Positions 1 to 10,800 of a stretch of 64,000 nt of DNA are shown piece by piece (within the stretch, counting starts at the first letter, position 1; each line of letters begins with the position of its first letter). The stretch comes from Littorina saxatilis. Lineage: Eukaryota; Mollusca; Gastropoda; Littorinimorpha; Littorinidae. Position numbers and translations under genes: made by a program. The stretch covers positions 26,705,532 through 26,769,531 of the forward strand of contig NC_090250.1 of assembly GCF_037325665.1 (NCBI RefSeq), given 5' to 3'. A model generated the notes under the pieces. That model was not told the DNA's origin, ran no database searches, and worked only from the letters and a program-made list of their open reading frames with translations.

Positions 1-255
1 CTTGGAAGATATCCACTAGATGTTAATATGAAATGTAGAATGCTTTGCTATTGGTATAAACTGATTAGTCCTATTCATAAAAATAAATTTTCAAGTATTG
101 TGTATTGCTTTACTTATAAATTGTATATCAACAAGATGATTGAATCCAAGTACTTATGTTTTATTGAAAAAACCTTAAATGAAATTGGTCTCTCTGGCCT
201 TTGGACTTCTCAAGAAAATATTCAATACTCAAGCACATGGTTTAAAAAGAAAGTA
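1..255 (+). mobile_element. LINE fragment, upstream piece
   Basis: The reading frame RYPLDVNMKCRMLCYWYKL to WFKKKV looks like the region after the reverse transcriptase in non-LTR retrotransposons. It starts off the left edge. It is interrupted by the Lit-A copy at 256 and resumes at about 1139. The clade is not certain. Confidence 0.6.
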
Positions 256-1036
256 ACAAGTCGCGTAAGGCGAAAATACAATATTTAGTCAAGTAGCTGT
301 CGAACTCACAGAATGAAACTGAACGCAATGCCATTTTTCAGCAAGACCGTATACTCGTAGCATCGTCAGTCCACCGCTCATGGCAAAGGCAGTGAAATTG
401 ACAAGAAGAGCGGGGTAGTAGTTGCGCTAAGAAGGATAGCACGCTTTTCTGTCCCTCTCTTTGTTTTAACTTTCTGAGCGTGTTTTTAATCCAAACATAT
501 CATATCTATATGTTTTTGGAATTAGGATCCGACAAGGAATACGATGAAAGTGTTTTTAAATTGATTTGGACAATTTAATTTTGATAATAATTTTTATATA
601 TTTAATTTTCAGAGCTTGTTTTTAATCCGAATATAACATATTTATATGTTTTTGGAATCAGCAAACGATGGAGAATAAAATAAACGTAAATTTGGATCGT
701 TTTATAAATTTTTATTTTTTTTTACAATTTTCAGATGTTTAATGACCAAAATCATTAATTAATTTTTAAGCCACCAAGCTGAAATGCAATACCGAAGTCC
801 GGGCTTCGTCGAAGATTACTTGACCAAAATTTCAACCAATTTGGTTGAAAAATGAGGGCGTGACAGTGCCGCCTCAACTTTCACGAAAAGCCGGATATGA
901 CGTCATCAAAGACATTTATCCAAAAAATGAAAAAAACGTTCGGGGATTTCATACCCAGGAACTCTCATGTCAAATTTCATAAAGATCGGTCTTGTAGTTT
1001 AGTCTGAATCGCTCTACACACACACACAGACAGACA

Positions 1037-1073
<37 letters not shown>

Positions 1074-1135
1074 CACGACCCTCGTCTCGATTCCCCCCTC
1101 TACGTTAAAATATTTAGTCAAAACTTGACTAAATA
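256..1135 (+). mobile_element. Lit-A element, copy A
   Basis: Non-coding element that begins ACAAGTCGCGTAAGGCG and shares the 13-base end ACATTTAGTCAAG in inverted form at both sides. The far end is a self-complementary hairpin (ATTTAGTCAA, then TTGACTAAAT). A CA/CAGA microsatellite lies at a fixed internal site next to AATCGCTCTACAC. It splits the LINE at 255/1139. Confidence 0.85.
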
Positions 1136-1138
1136 TAA

Positions 1139-1687
1139 AAAGAAGCTTATATGACCAGTATATCCATAAATGGTTTACAGAAATTGGAACAAAAAATATG
1201 TTTTGGAATTATCGAATGTTCAAAGATATTTTTGCATGTGAAGACTACGTCACAACCCTGCCATATCAGCAATGTGTTTCAATGATGAAGTTTAGAACAT
1301 TAAACAACAATTTGCCTGTACAGAAAGAACGTTATCTTAACATCCCGAGGTCAGAAAGAACTTGCACCAAATGTGTATCGCATGACATATAGGTGATGAA
1401 TTCCATTATTTATTTGTCTGTGATTTTTTCAAAAAAGAAAGAGCTGAGTTGTTACCACCTTACTATTTGAAAAAACCTAATGCACTTAAATTTAAAAAGT
1501 TGTTTGCTACTAAGAAAAAGAAATTGCTAAAGAATATTTTGGACTTTATTAATAGAATTTGTAACAGTTTTTCATAATTTTTTTAATTTATTTATTTATT
1601 TATTATATTAGCATATATCATGATTGTATTGATTGTATTTATTGTTCAAAATGCCCCCATGGGTTATGGACTAATAAAACTTGAACT
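1139..1687 (+). mobile_element. LINE fragment, downstream piece and 3' end
   Basis: Encodes FRTLNNNLPVQKERYLNIPR, then ERTCTKCV and EFHYLFVCDFF, the C-terminal zinc-knuckle region of a non-LTR retrotransposon. Several frame changes are present. It ends with AATAAAACTTGAACTTG after a short A/T-rich 3' UTR. Confidence 0.65.
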
Positions 1688-1743
1688 TGTCAAGTTTTGA
1701 CTAAATGTTTTAACATGGAGGGGGAATCGAGACGAGGGTCGTG

Positions 1744-1808
<65 letters not shown>

Positions 1809-2591
1809 TGTCGGTCTGTGCGCGTGTGTGTAGAGCGATTCAGATTAAACTACTGGACCCATCTTTATGAAACTTGACATGAGGGTTCCTGGGTATGATA
1901 TCCCCAGACATTTTTTTCATTTTTTCGATAAATGTCTTTGATGACGTCATATCCGGCTTTTTGTAAAAGCTGAGGCGGCACTGTCACACCCTCATTTTTT
2001 AATCAAATTGATTGAAATTTTTGTAAAGCAATCTTCGACGAAGGCCGGATTTCGGTATTGCATTTCAGCTTGGTGGCTTAGAAATTAATTAATGACTTTG
2101 GTCATTAAAAATTGAAAATTGTAATTAAAATTATTTTTTTATAAAACGATCCAAAACTACGTTTATCTTATTCTTCATCATTTTCTGATTTCAAAAACAT
2201 ATAAATATGTTATATTTGGATTAAAAACAAGCTCTGAAAATTAAAAATATAAAAATTATGTTTAAAATAAATGTCCAAAATCGATTTAAAAACAATTTCA
2301 TCTTATTCCTTGTCCGTTCCTGATTCCAAAAACGTATAGATATGATATGTTTGGATTAAAAACACGTTCAGAAAGTTAAAAAGAATAGAGATATAGAAAA
2401 GCGTGCTATCCTCCTTAGCGCAACCGCTACCGCGCTTTTCTGGATTGTTAATTTCACTGCTTTTGCCACGAGCGGTGAACAGACGATATTACGAGTGTAC
2501 GGTCTTGCGGAAAAAATGCAATGCGTTCAGTTTCATTCTGTGAGTTCGACTGAGCTTGACTAAATGTTGTATTTTCGCCTTACGCGACTTC
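1688..2591 (-). mobile_element. Lit-A element, copy B
   Basis: Opposite orientation to copy A and inserted at the 3' end of the LINE. Its internal GT repeat is the longest in the family here (about 65 bp from 1746). Confidence 0.85.
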
Positions 2592-3006
2592 TTTTTCTTG
2601 ATCTTCTAACGCTTACCTCCGATAATTAATTTTCAACCATTTAGACTTACTGCTTTGAAAAAACAAAACGCCCTGTTTGGTTTAGGCCAGTACAGTGACA
2701 GACAGACAGATACACACACACACACCCACCACCCCCTCTCCCCAGCCCCTCCCTCTTCACACCTTTTTGAGTCTTGCGGGATTGTTCATCATCTGGTCGA
2801 GCCTCCACTGGTTGAGGTAGGATCTTCTTCGCTACCACCCGCGCCGGCCACCAACACCCCCACCCCACCCCCCACCCCATCCACCACCAACATCGAACAA
2901 CCACATACGAGGGGCACTCATTATGTTTTGCAACCTGGGGTTTCTACAAGACTTACTCCAGATTTTGGACGAATCCCTTCTCAGATTGTACACATTGTAC
3001 CATCCT
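2592..3006. other. Low-complexity stretch, no gene seen
   Basis: Contains CAGA/CA repeats near 2700 and a CACCCC-rich tract near 2850-2890. ORFs across it are low-complexity artefacts. Confidence 0.5.
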
Positions 3007-3019
3007 CTTAACCCAGCTG

Positions 3020-3440
3020 ACTGACTATTAGGGTTTAACGTCCTCTTAGACCAACTGGTCTATATTGGGACAGGTATTGGTAATACGCTGAAGATATGGT
3101 GTGATACTTTGATTCGAACAAGCCCGCTGTGGCTGTCTTCTTCGACACACCAGCATTGAGTTTGTCTCGTCAAAGTATCGAAATACGATCATGATAATCA
3201 GAGACGAAAGATGATGTATGCGTGTCTTCGTGTTTTCCAAGCCCTGAGACTTTCGCTGTGAACGTGGGATCTTTTTCGTGCGCATGAGTGCACACGGGGG
3301 TGTTCGGACACCGAAGAGAGTCTGCACAAAGTTGACTCCGAGAAATAAATCCCTCGTCGAACGTGGGGATCGAACCGACGCTGATAGCGACCAACTGGCT
3401 ACAAAGCCAGCGCGCTACCAACTGAGCTACGTCCCCGCCC
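3020..3440 (-). mobile_element. tRNA-derived SINE with 13-bp target duplication
   Basis: On the - strand it opens with a tRNA-like head: GTAGCTCAGTTGGTAGCGCG (A box), an anticodon arm CTGGC-TTTGTAG-GCCAG (TGT, Thr-like) and GGTTCGATCCCC (B box). A long unrelated body follows. CTTAACCCAGCTG flanks it exactly at 3007-3019 and 3441-3453. Confidence 0.8.
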
Positions 3441-3869
3441 CTTAACCCAGCTGTCCATGACACCCCAACACGTTGACTGGGGTATGTCAAAATTAACGCC
3501 CTCGGGAATGCTCGGGCATCTTTGGTGTTCTGGAACTGCTTTCCCTTCAACTGCCTCTTGACGGAAGGTAACAAAAACCTGTCACAGGGGTCTAAGGCGT
3601 GTGAATATGATAGATAGGTGACAAACTGAGCATCGTTGGCGGCTAGAAAGTCAAGAGTTACAGCTGATGTGTGCGTGCTGGGTTTTTCGTGATTGAGCAG
3701 TAGACCACAGACATCCGTTTGGGGACGTCGTGTGCAACATATCAGAAAAAAATTAGGCAAGCAGAGGCTGACATACCAGTCAGCAGTTATCGGTTGTCTG
3801 TCCTCAAGTGATGTGGTGGCAACGTGGCCGGATTTTGCAAAGACATACGCTATTATATCCTTAGCGGAT

Positions 3870-4630
3870 TATGACTTTATTCAGTTATTGTGCAGAAAAA
3901 CAGAAATGCTGGAGAAAAACTGTTTGTTTCTGCAGCATTTCTGCATAATGTCATCTTTCGCGAGAGCAACGTTTTTTTTGCAGTTTGTTTGTTTGTTTGT
4001 TCGTTCATGGGCTGAAACTCCCACGGCTTTTACGTGTATGACCGTTTTTACCCCGCCATTTAGGCAGCCATACGCCGCTTTCGGAGGAAGCATGCTGGGT
4101 ATTTTCGTGTTTCTATAACCCACCGAACTCTGACATGGATTACAGGATCTCAAGTTTTCGTGCGCACTTGGTCTTGTGCTTGCGTGTACACACGGGGGTG
4201 TTCGGACACCGAGGAGAGTCTGCACACAAAGTTGACTCTGAGAAATAAATCTCTCGCCAAACATGGGAACGAACTCACGCTGACAGCGGCCAACTGGATA
4301 CAAATCCAGCGCGCTACCGACTGAGCTACATCCCCGCCCAGTTTTACTGCAGTAAAATTGAAATCAAGAATGCTGCAGTAAAACGGTGATGTTGTTTTAC
4401 TGGAGAAAAACTGTTTTCACTTTTTCTTCAGCATTTTGGCATTATTCAGTTATTCTGCAAAAAAACAGAAATGCTGGAGAAAAACTGTCTTTTCTGCAGC
4501 ATTTCTGCATAATGTCATCTTTTGCCGAAGCAACGGGTTTTTCTGGAGCAAAACATTTTACTGCAGTAAAATTGAAATCAAGAATGCTGCAGTAAAACGG
4601 TGCTGTTGTTTTACTACAGAAAACGGTTGC
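3870..4630. repeat. Interleaved local duplications
   Basis: A block with AACAGAAATGCTGGAGAAAA occurs near 3900 and 4465. A block with the palindrome TTTTACTGCAGTAAAA and GAATGCTGCAGTAAAACGGT occurs at 4343 and 4557. The truncated SINE lies inside the first interval. Confidence 0.7.
4146..4340 (-). mobile_element. Second copy of the Thr-like tRNA SINE, truncated
   Basis: The same tRNA-like head (GTAGCTCAGTCGGTAGCGCG, anticodon TGT) and first part of the body; the rest is missing. Confidence 0.75.
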
Positions 4631-4769
4631 AAGTAATGTTTGTTGTCTTCCCAAAACTGGTCTTTGATGTAATGAAAAGGGCAAAGTAGTGACTTCATTA
4701 CTTTGCCCAGGTTGCAAAATATGAGTCCCCCTCGTACTATCAATAGGACTAGGAACACACTGTACTGAC

Positions 4770-4830
4770 CTGAGGTCCCTGTCGTCACTGATGAGTTCCA
4801 TGAGGGTTTTGTCGATCTTATGCACTGTGA
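4770..4830 (-). pseudogene. Partial duplicate of FAS1 exon B, 3' side
   Basis: Encodes KTLMELISDDRDL with the same donor GTCAGT as exon B. The 5' part of the exon and the VLVPLE segment are absent. Confidence 0.7.
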
Positions 4831-5054
4831 CCGGACAAAGACAACACCACCACTACCACCACCACGACACCCACAATAACCACAGAAGTCCTCCGACTGT
4901 CAGTGGTATGTCGTAACATGGAGAGGGGGCGTAGTATAGAGATAAGAAATACGAAATAGGAGAAATAATCCGTCGGAGAAAATGGGTCATAATATTGAGG
5001 GAGCCGTAAAATAGAGTGGTCGTTATTAGAGGTGCCACTGTACACTTGACTGAC

Positions 5055-5191
5055 CTGAGGTCCCTGTCATCACCGATGAGTTCCATGAGGGTCTTCTCCA
5101 GGGGGACGAGCACCTTGTTGATCTTCTGCACCGAGCCCTTGTCGCACTCCCTCAGGGGACCCAAGGCTTTCGCTGTGTTGATGGCCACGCC
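5055..5191 (-). pseudogene. FAS1 relic exon B
   Basis: Open throughout; encodes a GVAINTA start and VQKINKVLVPLEKTLMELIG. Acceptor TTTTCAG, donor GTCAGT. This is the end of one FAS1 domain and the start of the next. Confidence 0.7.
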
Positions 5192-5533
5192 CTGAAAACA
5201 ATCGCTTCAATACTATTTCCCTGCTGCGTGGGCCTGCCTCAGTGCCAGGCTTTTACATGGATTAAGATCGTGCCTCCTCTTGAACGTATACCAAAAGTCA
5301 ACAATAAATGTAAACACGAAGAAAAAACAACAACCAAAGGACCCCATCCCCCCAAAAGCAACAACCAAGCCCCCCACCCCCACCCCACCCCCCCCCACCC
5401 CCCCCCCCTAGAAAAAAATAACAACAAATAACGACACAAACAATAAACAACCAACCAACAAAAAGAAAACCAGCCACAACAAACAAAATAACAAAACCAT
5501 GGAAACACGCCAGAGCAGCAGAAGGATACTGAC

Positions 5534-5713
5534 ATTTCTGAAGACGTTGACCTTGATCATGTCTTGGCGGAGATGCCCGTGTCCAGCTCGAGGTCTCCGA
5601 TTAGCCTGTTCTCGGTCAGCTTGCCCTTGACGATGTGGTAGTCAAGCAGCAGCTCAGACGACTCATGGCCAGCGGCTCGTTGGTCAGTGCCGAAAGTGCC
5701 CGTGAGGGGAGAG
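5534..5713 (-). pseudogene. FAS1 relic exon A
   Basis: Carries LLLDYHIVKGKLTENRLIGD, typical of the middle of FAS1. Acceptor CTGTCAG and donor GTCAGT survive. The frame shifts within the exon. Confidence 0.65.
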
Positions 5714-5739
5714 CTGACAGGAGCAGTGGTCATAGACAA

Positions 5740-5990
5740 ATCTCGGATTTTTGTTGTTGTTGAGAAGACAACAGTCTTATGACAGGAGTAGAAGTCACAG
5801 AAAAATCTGTGTTTGTTTTTTGTTTCAAAATAATATTTAAAAAAAATCTTTTTGATAATACAACAATATTATGACAAGAGCAGAGGTCATAGCACAATCT
5901 GTGAGTTTCCTTTCTTCTATGAGAGAAGTATTGGCCATACAAAAATCTCGGATTTTTAATTTTTTTTAGAATATAACAATCTTATTCAAG
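5740..5990. repeat. Degenerate tandem repeat next to the FAS1 relic
   Basis: Roughly three units of about 90 bp, each with an AAATCT(CGG)ATTTTT-like part, AACAA-ATTATGACA and AGAAGTCA. Strongly diverged. Confidence 0.5.
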
Positions 5991-6248
5991 CATTCAAACG
6001 AGCACCCCTGATTTTGTTTTCTCAGTCCATCAGTAGGCTACATGTAGTGTATTTGTTGTTTTAGTGATAATGTGATAATGTATAAACATCTAGGGCTGTT
6101 TTCAGTATTGTTGATAACATGTTCTGTTTGATTAAGGGTATTCAGCTGGTATTTCCTTGTTTTCACTACCTATTTTATTCATGTTTTTATTACTTAGTTA
6201 GTGGAAGAATCTTTTGTAATGTATGTTTGATGGTGTATGCTTTTAATT
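5985..6248 (+). mobile_element. 3' UTR fragment of the L2-like LINE
   Basis: Reads as the reverse complement of 51185-51475 (for example GTAGGCTACATGTAGTGTAT and GGGTATTCAGCTGGTATTTC). A short internal deletion is present, and its far end is lost at the Lit-A copy C boundary. Confidence 0.8.
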
Positions 6249-7142
6249 ACATTTAGTCAAGTTTTGACTAAATGTTTTAACATAGAGGGGGAATCGAAAC
6301 GAGGGTCGTGGTGTATGTGTGTGTGTATGTGTGTGTGTCTGTCTGTGTGTGTGTATGTGTGTGTGTTGGTGTGTGTGTGTGTGTCTGTCTGTCTGTCTGT
6401 GCGTGTGTGTGTGTAGAGCGATTCAGATTAAACTACTGGACCGATCTTTATGAACTTTTACATGAGAGTTCCTGGGTATGACGTTTTTTTCTTTTTTCGA
6501 TAAATGTCTTTTATGACGTCATATCCGGCTTTTTGTAAAAGTTGAGGCGGCACTGTCACACCTTCATTTTTCAATCAAATTGATTGCAATTTTGGCCAAG
6601 CAATCTTCGACGAAGGCCGGACTTCGGTATTGCATTTCAACATGAAGACTTAGCAATTAATTAATGACTTTGGTCATTAAAATTGTAATTAACATTATTT
6701 TTGTATAAAACGATCCAAAATTACTTTTATTTTATTCTTTATCATGTTCTGATTCAAAAAACATATAGATATGTTATATTCGGATTAAAAACAAGCTCTA
6801 AAAATTAACAATATAAAAATTATTATTAAAATTAAATTTTCGAAATCGTTTTAAAAACAATTTCATCTTATTCCTTGTCGGTTCCTGATTCCAAAAACAT
6901 ATAGATATGATATGTTTGGATTAAAAACACGCTCAGAAAGTTAAATCGAAGAGAGGTACAGTAAAGCGTGCTATGCAGCGCAGCGCAACCGCTACCGCGC
7001 TGAACAGGCTCGTCACTTTCACTGCCTTTTGCACTAGCGGCGGACTACGGTCATTGTGAAAAAATGCAGTGCGTTCAGTTTCATTCTGTGAGTTCCACAG
7101 CTTGACTAAATGTAGTCATTTCACCGTCCTTACGCGACTTGT
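6249..7142 (-). mobile_element. Lit-A element, copy C
   Basis: Starts ACATTTAGTCAAGTTTTGAC and ends CGCGACTTGT. It truncates the LINE 3' fragment that precedes it. Confidence 0.85.
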
Positions 7143-7317
7143 TATGTATTTATTAAAGAAACGGTTAGAGAAAACAGGGCGTATTTCAGTGCAACCGCTT
7201 GACTGAATGGTTAATCAGTCACGCCTCGGCGTTCATGTTCTCAAGTTACTATTTTATTTCACATATAATTATGGTATATCGTTTACTGACGTGACATGAC
7301 AAATAAAGACACAGAGA

Positions 7318-7329
7318 CACACACACGCT

Positions 7330-7374
<45 letters not shown>

Positions 7375-7376
7375 GA
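7318..7376. repeat. Alternating CA and CG dinucleotide tract upstream of SUMO
   Basis: A run of CA repeats turns directly into about eight CG repeats. The strictly alternating purine-pyrimidine order is the sequence class that forms left-handed Z-DNA. It lies about 450 bp before the SUMO start codon, in the region where a promoter would be expected (7143-7819). No TATA box is evident there. Confidence 0.6.
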
Positions 7377-7819
7377 ATACGTTCACAGGATTCATTGAGA
7401 AAAGCCTGTAGTTTGTGACGTCACAAATGTTCAATGAAAAGTACGAAAGGTACGTCATGAAGCCGGGAAGGAAGCGTTCAATACCAGCACACAGAACAAA
7501 CCGAGATGCTGATGTAAGCGTGAGTTTCATTGGTTATTTTGATATACAGCGTAACAAAATGAATGTTGTCTGTTTGTAATTCAGATACTAATCCTTCGAT
7601 ATTTTTACCGGATAACCGTTACTTTTTATTTTATCAACGTTAGGAAAATATTTTGAATAACAATAACTGGAAGTCTTTCGTACCTTGCTTAAAACGAAAA
7701 AAAGCTTGAAATATTCCAACGACCAATCAAAATCAATATATTTTTAAACTGTCCCACAGTGCTTTCTCTTTGTGCGCCATTTTTGCAGCTGAGGCGACTC
7801 CAGTGCGCAACACATCAAC

Positions 7820-7849
7820 ATGGACGGAGATCAACAAAGTCAGAAAAAG
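7820..7849 (+). CDS. SUMO: SUMO exon 1 (residues 1-10)
   Basis: Encodes [10 protein letters not shown]. The donor GTATAT starts at 7850. The flexible N-terminal tail of SUMO is normally variable, so this exon rests on the ATG context, the frame and the splice site. Confidence 0.85.
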
Positions 7850-10800
7850 GTATATAGTTTATATGTATGAAAGTGGGTGAATTCAACTTTGTGTACCCTG
7901 TCGTCAGTATTTTATACGGTACTTGGGATCAAGCTCTTATTATTCTTGAAAACGATCGCCGAAGCGGCGTGTGCCATTTTCCTGTACGGATCTCACATGG
8001 TAAACATGGCGTAGTCGGCGTCATTTCCCAAAATCGCCTAAATGCCGGATTGAAACAAGTATGCTTTAATTCGTAGACACAGTAAAAGCATTTCAGTCAG
8101 TGATGGCACTGGAGTTTGAGGAGAGAATATAGTGTGTTTTTTTCTTTTCGATCAGTTCTCTCTAGCGTTCTGAACGGAAACCCAAAACGCAGTGAACGGA
8201 ACTTGACTAGAGTGTTCACATTTGATTAGAGTGGAAACGAGGCTTGAGAGCTGTTCACTTTCGTGTTCACATTATCTAATACTTGTTCAACCCATTGGTT
8301 CCGTCCAAATTTAGCAGAGTTTGAATTTTACATGCAGGATGCAAATGCTTCTGATACTGACAGTGTATTAACGGATAGAGCTTGCTACTTCCATCAGCTC
8401 CGTTCATAGTTTTTCTTCTTGATCACCTGCATTTATAACAGAAGTTGCTCCTTCATTTATCCTACTTGTTAGTGTAACTAGAACACTAGCAACAAGTATG
8501 CAATTTCGCAGGCTGGTTACTGGCAGAATTATAAGGAAGTTACAGCATGAAATTGGGACTCTTTGGACTTTGATTCTGTAGTTTGTTTGATCTGTGATCA
8601 TGACAATTGACACACTTCAGTGGGGCTGATTCTGCAGAGTGTAGGGTAAACAGTAACTTTCTCATCTCGTGCCAATGTCATCCTACTTACTTGTACTTGT
8701 ACTTGTGCGACGATTTAGGTTAAAAACCTGTACGCGGATCCACAAAAGTAAGCTGCATACGCGGGGGGGGGGGGGGGGGGGGGGGGGCTAGTAGCAGCTT
8801 GGTGTGCAGACACTTGATGTGTCTTTCCAGTGGCTGTCCAGTCGTGCTTTAAAGCAGTTAACGCTATCAGCTGTCACAACATTGTCGGGCAGGGTGTTCC
8901 AGTCTAAGACAACTCTGTCTGCGAAGAAGGCACTCCTTACTTTCGACTTGGCAAAGTTTTTAAACAGTTTATAACCGTTTCCTCTCATGTCCCTTTCAGT
9001 GGGTGGGGGTCTGGGTAGATTGGATTTCTGGGTAATGTATATACCTTTGAGGTATTTAAAAGTGTCAATCATATCATCCCTGTGCCGACAATGCTGGAGA
9101 CAAGGAATTCCCAGGATCCTAAGCCTTTCTGAGTATGACAGTTCCTTCAGACTTCCAATCATCCTTGTTGCCCTTCTCTGGACATTCTCTAGGTCTTTGC
9201 AGAGCCCTTTAGCCTGTGGATTCCAGACTGAGTGACCATATTCTAGAATGGGCCTGACCAAGCTTTTGTACAGCTGTACGAAGGTTTCCTTGTCCAAGTC
9301 CTGGAAGGTCCTTCTAATTACTCCAAGTACTCTGTTTGCCTTTGACACTGATGTTGTAATGTGTTCCTTGAAAGACAGTTTGTCGTCAATGTGCACTCCT
9401 AGATCTTTCTCTAGCGTCGTTTCAGATAGATCATGCTGTACTCCATCTGCTGAGTTTGTCATGTGGTATTTTGCGTCCGATTTCTTTGGACCTATTTTCA
9501 TGGTGTGACATTTCTGGGGGTGGAAGGACAAGAGCCATGTCTCTGACCATTCCTGGAGTCTGTCCAAGTCATCTTGGATTGAGTTTGTGAGTTCGGTTGA
9601 GTCACTTCTTGCGTAGAGCTTGGTGTCATCAGCGAAAAGCTTCACACTGTTGTTCACCACTCGTGGCAGGTCATTGATGTACATGACAAACAAAACTGGG
9701 CCCAGTACGCTGCCTTGTGGGATACCACTAGTAACTGCTGCTGGTGCTGAGTGAGAGCCGTTAACAACAACTTGCTGGTGCCTATTGCTTAGGAAGGCTT
9801 GGATCCAGTTCAGGAGTTTACCCTGAAACTGTTTTTACTTATAATTCTAATCAAATAGAAAGGATACGTGTCCCCTTTGAACTGAGACAGAACATGGGAT
9901 TATTTTTCTGTTCATCACTCTCTCCAGCCAACACCTGTTGATTTTGGTGTTAGTTCTGACGACAAGAAAAGGGGGGTGTTTGTTGAAAACAATACAGACA
10001 TAACTTAGAATATACTGCACTTTGCCATTGTGATGATGTACAGAAAGATAAAAATGGCAATGCATGCTCACAACTGCATACCTGTTAGGTAAATGAAGTT
10101 TCTGAAGATATATATCCATGTTCTTGCATCTATTGAATTTGAACTGTTTGGAAAAGCCCAGTGGTATTTTCAACTGCTGCTGGTATGTTGTCTTTGGTTT
10201 CCTCACTATAAAATGAACATGGATACATGAAGATTGAAGTGGATGAATGACCAACCAAAGAAAGAGATTCGTTTCGCATCAGTCTATCAGATATCAGCAC
10301 TGTCAAGAGAGCAAGAGAGTTTTGTTTGCTCATAACCAAAAGAATTATTTCTTTACTCCTATGAGTCCCATGTTAATATATCATTCATAAGCCTTGCAGT
10401 TTGTTTATAAATGTTGTTTCTGGACTAGTACTAGAAGTAGTGATTCCACTCTGCTTGATTCGCGAATGCATTCAGTGAAGACTGACTCAAAATGGAATGA
10501 CTTCAGCTTTGTTGAGGATATCTCAACAAAGAAGGGTTTAGTTAGAGGAAAGGAGGGTTGGCTGATTTTAAAAAAAAGAAAAACAAGTCGCGTAAGGCGA
10601 AAATACAACATTTAGTCAAGTAGCTGTCGAACTCACAGAATGAAACTGAACGCAATGCCATTTTTCAGCAAGACCGTATACTCGTAGCATCGTCAGTCGA
10701 CCGCTCATGGCAAAGGCAGTGAAATTGACAAGAAGAGCGGGGTAGTAGTTGCGCTAAGAAGGATAGCACGCTTTTCTGTACCTCTCTTTGTTTTAACTTT

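Larger units (their letters stand above)
4770..5713 (-). pseudogene. Fasciclin (FAS1) domain gene relic
   Basis: FAS1 domains occur in secreted adhesion proteins such as periostin and TGFBI. Two exons in - strand order are 5534-5713 and 5055-5191, plus a partial copy at 4770-4830. The first contains ELLLDYHIVKGKLTENRL and DLELDT, the second GSVQKINKVLVPLEKTLMEL: together the YH-to-VL core of a FAS1 domain. The first exon changes frame at least twice (an ALSALTNEPLA segment in another frame before it, and VNVFRN in another after), so it cannot be translated as it stands. No further exons are recognisable on either side. Most likely a decayed fragment; a live gene with sequence errors is less likely. 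Confidence 0.65.

Noticed and set aside
3370-3440. Functional tRNA gene (Thr-like)
   Set aside because: The tRNA-like head is continuous with a long SINE body inside a target duplication, and a second copy exists nearby.
3170-3760. 196-codon ORF on the - strand
   Set aside because: It runs through the SINE and flanking repeat sequence and has no recognisable domain.
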